DNA of 64,000 bases, taken from assembly GCA_034002745.1 (NCBI GenBank), contig JAVEZY010000004.1, forward strand, positions 1-64,000, written 5' to 3'. Both the position numbers and the translations under genes were made by a program. Within the stretch, counting starts at the first letter, position 1; the number at the start of each line of letters is the position of its first letter. The notes beneath the pieces were generated by a model, which worked only from the letters and a program-made list of their open reading frames with translations, was not told the origin of the DNA and did not search any database. The stretch comes from JAITWN01 sp034002745. GTDB lineage: Bacteria > Pseudomonadota > Gammaproteobacteria > SZUA-140. Below, in pieces: positions 59,834 through 64,000 of this stretch.

Positions 59834-60391
59834 TCAGACTTCCATCAGATCCGCTTCCTTGTCCTGCAGCACCTTCTCGACGCTGGCAACGTATTTGTCG
59901 GTGAGCTTCTGGATCTCGTCCTGTCCGCGGCGGTCGTCATCCTCGCTGATCTCCTTGTCCTTCACCAGATCCTTGAGCATGCTGATCGCGTCACGGCGTA
60001 TGTTGCGAATCGCCACGCGGGCGGCTTCCGCCTCCCCACGCACGATCTTGACCATGTCGCGACGACGCTCCTCGGTGAGGGCCGGCAGCACCACGCGAAT
60101 GACGTTGCCCGCGGTGGACGGATTCAGTCCCAGATCGGAAGTCATGATCGCCTTCTCCACCGCCGGCACCATGGCCCGCTCCCAGGGGGTCACGGTGAGC
60201 ATGCGCGCCTCGGCGACGGATACGGTGGCGACCTGACTGAGCGGCACGTCATTGCCGTAATACGACACACGGACATGATCCAGCAGGCTGATATGGGCGC
60301 GACCCGTGCGCACCTTGGACAGTTCCTGCTTCAGGGACTCGACGCTCTTGCCCATTCGCTGCTCGGCGTCCTTCTTGATGTCATTGATCAT
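59834..60391 (-). CDS. frr: Ribosome recycling factor
   Basis: Frr splits post-termination ribosomes together with EF-G. The ATG at 60391 gives 185 residues, equal to E. coli, and overlaps the pyrH stop (TGATG); a GTG one codon earlier is less likely. Blocks MINDIKKDAEQRM, VRTGRAHISLLD, SDLGLNPSTAG and KDKEISEDDDRR are fully conserved. GGAGG is upstream at short spacing. A 225-base gap separates it from uppS. Confidence 0.97.
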   Translation of the reverse strand: MINDIKKDAEQRMGKSVESLKQELSKVRTGRAHISLLDHVRVSYYGNDVPLSQVATVSVAEARMLTVTPWERAMVPAVEKAIMTSDLGLNPSTAGNVIRVVLPALTEERRRDMVKIVRGEAEAARVAIRNIRRDAISMLKDLVKDKEISEDDDRRGQDEIQKLTDKYVASVEKVLQDKEADLMEV

Positions 60392-61134
60392 CACGCCTCC
60401 TCGACGATGGTCCCTTCGTTGCCTTCCATCACCACGCGACGCAGCGCGCCCGGCTTGTTGATGTTGAACACGCGCAGCGGCATGCGGTTGTCGCGGCAGA
60501 GCACGATCGCCGTGGCGTCCATGACATCGAGCCTGCGCTCGAGCACCTGATCGTAGGTCAGATAGGGATAGAACTCGGCATCCGGGTGCCGAGCGGGATC
60601 GGCGGAGTAGACGCCGTCCACCTTGGTTGCCTTGAGCACGGCGTCGGCGCCGATCTCGATTCCGCGCAGACTGGCCGCGGAGTCGGTGGTGAAGAACGGA
60701 TTGCCGATGCCGGCGGCGAACACCACCACCCGCCCCTTCTCCAGATGACGGATGGCACGCCGCCGGATGTAATCCTCGCAGATCTGATGGATCTGGACCG
60801 CCGACATGACGCGAACCTCCATGCCATTGTGCTCGAGGCTGTCCTGGATCGCGAGCGCATTGATCACGGTCGCCAGCATGCCCATCTGATCGCCGGTGAC
60901 GCGTTCCATGCCGCCGCGGGCAAGCTGGATACCGCGAAAGATGTTGCCGCCGCCGATGACCACGGCGACCTGAACCCCGTCATCGACGAGGCTCTTGATC
61001 TCCAGCGCCACGCGCTGCAGCACGCCCGGATTCACTCCATAGGCGTCGCCGCCCATCAGCGCCTCGCCGCTGAGCTTCAGCAGGATGCGCCGATAGAGCG
61101 GGCCGGACGGTTTCGCGCTCTCCTCCACCGGCAT
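60391..61134 (-). CDS. pyrH: UMP kinase
   Basis: PyrH phosphorylates UMP to UDP, upstream of PyrG in pyrimidine nucleotide synthesis. The 247 residues show RRILLKLSGEALMG, the VVIGGGNIFRG glycine loop, GMLATVINALAIQD and KATKVDGVYSADPA, as in hexameric bacterial UMP kinases. Its ATG shares one base with the tsf stop (TAATG). Confidence 0.97.
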   Translation of the reverse strand: MPVEESAKPSGPLYRRILLKLSGEALMGGDAYGVNPGVLQRVALEIKSLVDDGVQVAVVIGGGNIFRGIQLARGGMERVTGDQMGMLATVINALAIQDSLEHNGMEVRVMSAVQIHQICEDYIRRRAIRHLEKGRVVVFAAGIGNPFFTTDSAASLRGIEIGADAVLKATKVDGVYSADPARHPDAEFYPYLTYDQVLERRLDVMDATAIVLCRDNRMPLRVFNINKPGALRRVVMEGNEGTIVEEA

Positions 61135-62018
61135 TATTCCCCGCGCACCTGCGCCATCACTTCCTGAGCGAAGTCGGTGGTCGTCTTCTCGACGCCTTCG
61201 CCGACCTCGAAGCGCTCGAAGCGGATGACCTTGGCGCCGGCACCTGACACCAGCTTGCCAACCGTGACGTCCGGATCCTTCACGAACGGCTGGCCGAGCA
61301 GCGTGGTTTCGGCAAGGAACTTCTTGACGCGGCCGCCTACCATCTTCTCGACGATATCGGCGGGCTTGCCACTCTCGGCGGCCTGGGCCTTGAAGATCTC
61401 GCGCTCGCGCTCGATCACATCCGCAGGAACCTGATCCTCGGAAATGGCGAGCGGCTTGCTCGCGGCGATATGCATGGCGATGTCGCGCGCCAGCGTCGCA
61501 TCACCGCCCTGCATCTGCACCAGCACGCCGATGCGGGTGCCATGGACGTAGCCGGCGACGACACCTTCGCCGCTGAAACGCACCAGACGGCGCACGTTGA
61601 TGTTCTCGCCGATCTTCGCCACCAGCTCGCGACGCATCGTGTCGATGGTCGCATCGCTGCCGGCCTGCGCCGGCGCCGCCAGCAGAGCTTCGGCATCATC
61701 GATGCCATCCTCCACCGCGCGCTTCAGTACATGCTCGGCGAAGCCATTGAAGTCATCGCCCTTGGCGACGAAATCGGTTTCACAATTGACTTCCGCCATG
61801 GCGCCGCCGCCATTCTCGGCCTGCAACACGATGCGCCCTTCGGCGGCGGTGCGACCCGCCCGCTTGTCGGCCTTGACCAGACCCTGCTTGCGCATCAGTT
61901 CGATGGCAGCCTCGACGTCGCCTCCGGTCTCAACCAGCGCGCGCTTGCATTCCATCAATCCGGAACCGGTGCGCTCGCGCAGTTCCTTGACCAGACCCGC
62001 TGTAATTTCCACTGTCAT
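61134..62018 (-). CDS. tsf: Elongation factor Ts
   Basis: EF-Ts is the GDP exchange factor for EF-Tu. The 294 residues begin with the UBA-like VKELRERTGSGLMECKRAL and contain NCETDFVAKGDDFNGFA, the EF-Tu contact block, plus the dimerisation region. AAGGAGTC lies directly before the ATG. It follows rpsB by 29 bases in the standard rpsB-tsf operon. Confidence 0.97.
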   Translation of the reverse strand: MTVEITAGLVKELRERTGSGLMECKRALVETGGDVEAAIELMRKQGLVKADKRAGRTAAEGRIVLQAENGGGAMAEVNCETDFVAKGDDFNGFAEHVLKRAVEDGIDDAEALLAAPAQAGSDATIDTMRRELVAKIGENINVRRLVRFSGEGVVAGYVHGTRIGVLVQMQGGDATLARDIAMHIAASKPLAISEDQVPADVIEREREIFKAQAAESGKPADIVEKMVGGRVKKFLAETTLLGQPFVKDPDVTVGKLVSGAGAKVIRFERFEVGEGVEKTTTDFAQEVMAQVRGE

Positions 62019-62047
62019 GACTCCTTGTCCTCGCTGTTCCGCGGCGC

Positions 62048-62947
62048 TCAGGACTGAGCGCCGGTGAGGGATTCTTCCGCATCCTTGGCTTCGGCGCCGG
62101 CCGTGTCGGAGGCATCGCCGCCTTCCGTTTCCGCCTCGCCCTTGCCGGCCGAGCCGCGACGCTGCTTCACCGCCACCTTCTTCGCCGGCTTCTTCGCGCC
62201 GCGGCTGGCATCGCCCGCGCCTTCGTCCACCTCGACGAAGTCATCCGCGTCGACCTGCAGGGCTGCGGCACGGCTCTCCAGGATGGCATCAGCCGCGCTG
62301 CGGGCGTAGAGCGTGATGGCGCGAATCGCATCATCGTTGCCGGGGATCACGTAATCGATGCCCTCGGGACTGTTGTTCGTGTCGACCACCCCGATCACCG
62401 GGATGCCGAGCTTGCGGGCTTCGGTGACCGCGATCTTTTCATGACCGACGTCGACCACGAACAGCGCATCCGGCAGGCCGGAGATGTCCTTGATGCCGCC
62501 CAGGTTGCGTTCCAGCTTCTCCAGCTCGCGACGCAGGTTCAGCTGCTCCTTCTTGCCGACGCGCTCGGCGCCGCCACGCTCCTGGAACAGGGCTTCCAGT
62601 TCCTTGAGACGACGGATCGACTGCTTCACGGTCTTGAAGTTGGTCATCATGCCGCCCATCCAGCGCTGGCTGACGAACGGCATGCCGCAGCGCTGCGCCT
62701 CCTGCTGCATGATGTCGCGCGCCGCGCGCTTGGTGCCGACGAAGAGGATGGTGCCCTTCTTCGCCGCCAGACGGCCGAGGTAATTCATCGCGTCGTTGAA
62801 CAGCGGCAGCGTGGATTCGAGGTTGATGATATGGATCTTGCTGCGCTCCCCGAAGATATAGGGAGCCATGCGGGGATTCCAGTAACGGGCCTGATGACCG
62901 AAGTGCACGCCGGACTCGAGCATCTGGCGCATGGTGACGTTTGCCAT
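62048..62947 (-). CDS. rpsB: 30S ribosomal protein S2 with long C-terminal tail
   Basis: S2 is a small-subunit protein. The first ~230 residues match the family (MRQMLESGVHFGHQ, WNPRMAPYIFGER, LPDALFVVDVGHEK, GIPVIGVVDTN). The last ~68 residues form a low-complexity tail, first acidic, then basic (KKPAKKVAVKQRRG), then acidic and alanine-rich; E. coli S2 ends at 241. The tail keeps the reading frame and codon style of the gene. AAGGAG lies 9 bases before the ATG. Confidence 0.97.
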   Translation of the reverse strand: MANVTMRQMLESGVHFGHQARYWNPRMAPYIFGERSKIHIINLESTLPLFNDAMNYLGRLAAKKGTILFVGTKRAARDIMQQEAQRCGMPFVSQRWMGGMMTNFKTVKQSIRRLKELEALFQERGGAERVGKKEQLNLRRELEKLERNLGGIKDISGLPDALFVVDVGHEKIAVTEARKLGIPVIGVVDTNNSPEGIDYVIPGNDDAIRAITLYARSAADAILESRAAALQVDADDFVEVDEGAGDASRGAKKPAKKVAVKQRRGSAGKGEAETEGGDASDTAGAEAKDAEESLTGAQS

Positions 62948-63353
62948 GATTCAAAACTCCTTTTCGGGTTGAGCCTCCATGTGCCTCACGCACTTGAACC
63001 CGACCGTACGGACGGGCACCCGAGTGCGCTGTGATGGCACATGTGTGTATTTCCCGCTTTTGCGGGAGCACGCATTATACTTGGAATGTACTTTAGATAT
63101 AATACGTTGCGCGCGCTTTATACCACATCCGCCGGCGCCGCACAAATGGCCGCCCGTGATTCCCGGAACATCGGCATGGTTCATTCGGGCCCGCGTTCGC
63201 GCTACCATAGCGCCGGCAAGAGTCGCGGAAATTCCTGTCGAGACAGGCAGTAAGGTCACCATCGACGCGCTGCCCCCCGCCCCTCGCCGCCCTTTCGACG
63301 GCGAGGACGCCCGGCGACCGCGCGGACAAACGACCGATCACAATGGACGGAGC
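62948..63353. other. Divergent control region between rpsB and map
   Basis: About 400 bases with no gene. On the minus strand a TATAAT (63079 to 63074) with only a weak -35 could drive rpsB, leaving a leader of about 120 bases. That leader contains a small hairpin CCCGC-TTTT-GCGGG (63053-63066). On the plus strand TATAAT occurs at 63098-63103, far from map. The two candidates overlap in an AT-rich island (63074-63104). Confidence 0.5.
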
Positions 63354-64000
63354 ATGGGCATACACATCAAGACAGGTTCGGAAATCGAGGGGATGCGGGT
63401 CGCCGGACGGCTCGCCGCCGAGGTATTGACGATGATCCGCGAGCACGTGCGCCCCGGAATCACCACCGATGAACTCGACCGCATCTGTCACGAGTACATC
63501 ACCGGGGTACAGGACGCGATCCCGGCTCCGCTCAACTACCACGGCTTCCCCAAATCCATCTGCACCTCGGTCAACCACGTGGTGTGCCACGGGATTCCCG
63601 GCGCGCGCGCGCTCAAGGACGGCGACATCGTCAACATCGACATCACCGTGATCAAGGATGGCTGGCATGGTGACACCAGCAAGATGTTCTTCGTCGGCGA
63701 GCCGTCGATCATGGCTCGCCGGGTGACGCAGGTCGCCTACGAATGCATGCGCATCGGCATCGAGATGGTGCGCCCCGGCGTACAGCTCGGCGATATCGGG
63801 CACGCCATACAGCGCCATGCCGAAGCCGCTCGCATGACCGTGGTGCGCGAGTACTGCGGCCATGGCATCGGACGCCAGTTCCACGAGGAACCGCAGGTCC
63901 TCCACTACGGCATGCCGGGCACCGGTCTCGTGCTGGAGCCTGGCATGACCTTCACCATCGAGCCGATGGTCAACGCCGGGCGGCGTAACGTCAAGCTGCT
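63354..64000 (+). CDS. map: Type I methionine aminopeptidase, 3' end outside window
   Basis: Map removes the initiator methionine after Def has deformylated it. The visible 215 residues include CTSVNHVVCHGIPG, metal ligands in NIDITVIKDGWHGDTSKMF (two aspartates), the histidine in CGHGIGRQFHEEPQV and the glutamate in FTIEPMV. Only the last stretch, with the final glutamate ligand, is missing. GGACGGAG lies just before the ATG at 63354. It is divergent from rpsB, the standard arrangement. Confidence 0.96.
   Translation, partial: MGIHIKTGSEIEGMRVAGRLAAEVLTMIREHVRPGITTDELDRICHEYITGVQDAIPAPLNYHGFPKSICTSVNHVVCHGIPGARALKDGDIVNIDITVIKDGWHGDTSKMFFVGEPSIMARRVTQVAYECMRIGIEMVRPGVQLGDIGHAIQRHAEAARMTVVREYCGHGIGRQFHEEPQVLHYGMPGTGLVLEPGMTFTIEPMVNAGRRNVKL

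Overview
The window reads as a chromosomal segment of a high-GC gammaproteobacterium. The evidence is the canonical gene string map | rpsB-tsf-pyrH-frr-uppS-cdsA-dxr-rseP-bamA-skp-lpxD-fabZ-lpxA-lpxB-rnhB-dnaE-accA-tilS and, further left, pyrG-kdsA-eno-ftsB-ispD-ispF. CsiV, SrkA, DksA and S-methyl-5'-thioinosine phosphorylase also fit that class. I cannot name a genus. The DNA contains one 100-base run of N, so it comes from a scaffolded draft or metagenome-derived assembly.

Layout. Bases 1-8180 (minus strand) hold a cut HAD phosphatase, ispF-ispD-ftsB-eno, a two-component pair (PAS-PAS-HWE kinase and a lone receiver), kdsA and pyrG. Bases 8.2-42.3 kb are a mosaic on both strands inserted between pyrG and tilS, which are neighbours in typical gammaproteobacteria. 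The left part of the mosaic (8.2-33.4 kb) holds housekeeping modules: EamA exporter, dapC-dapD, YihY, a lipase, DoxX, a NarL-type regulator with a degenerate sensor, def, csiV, hpt with MTI phosphorylase, ligA, smc, queF, an FGGY kinase, uppP, a CbbY-like phosphatase, dksA, acs and srkA. The right part (33.5-42.1 kb) is a stress/repair island: a broken peroxiredoxin, a DUF3008 protein, Ku, a LigD split into PE-LIG and POL genes, the assembly gap, ergothioneine genes egtB-egtD, an SDR of the general-stress type, a PfpI/DJ-1 protein and a small membrane protein. Bases 42.3-62.9 kb are the tightly packed minus-strand core cluster; map starts divergently at 63.35 kb and runs off the end.

How the genes fit together. 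dxr, ispD and ispF give three steps of the MEP isoprenoid route; uppS and uppP make and recycle the C55 carrier built from it. lpxA, lpxD, lpxB and kdsA feed lipid A/Kdo, and skp and bamA fold outer-membrane proteins. dapC and dapD supply diaminopimelate. MTI phosphorylase releases hypoxanthine for the overlapping hpt. Ku plus LigD form a bacterial non-homologous end-joining system, placed beside ergothioneine biosynthesis and other stress proteins.

Non-coding structure is notable. Long purine-arm/pyrimidine-arm elements follow several stop codons. A dispersed GGGGAC-N-GTCCCC palindrome family is present, one copy abutting the assembly gap. There are also several good intrinsic-terminator hairpins and many 1-4 base stop/start overlaps, often with TTG or GTG starts. 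No tRNA, rRNA, CRISPR array or intact transposase was seen.
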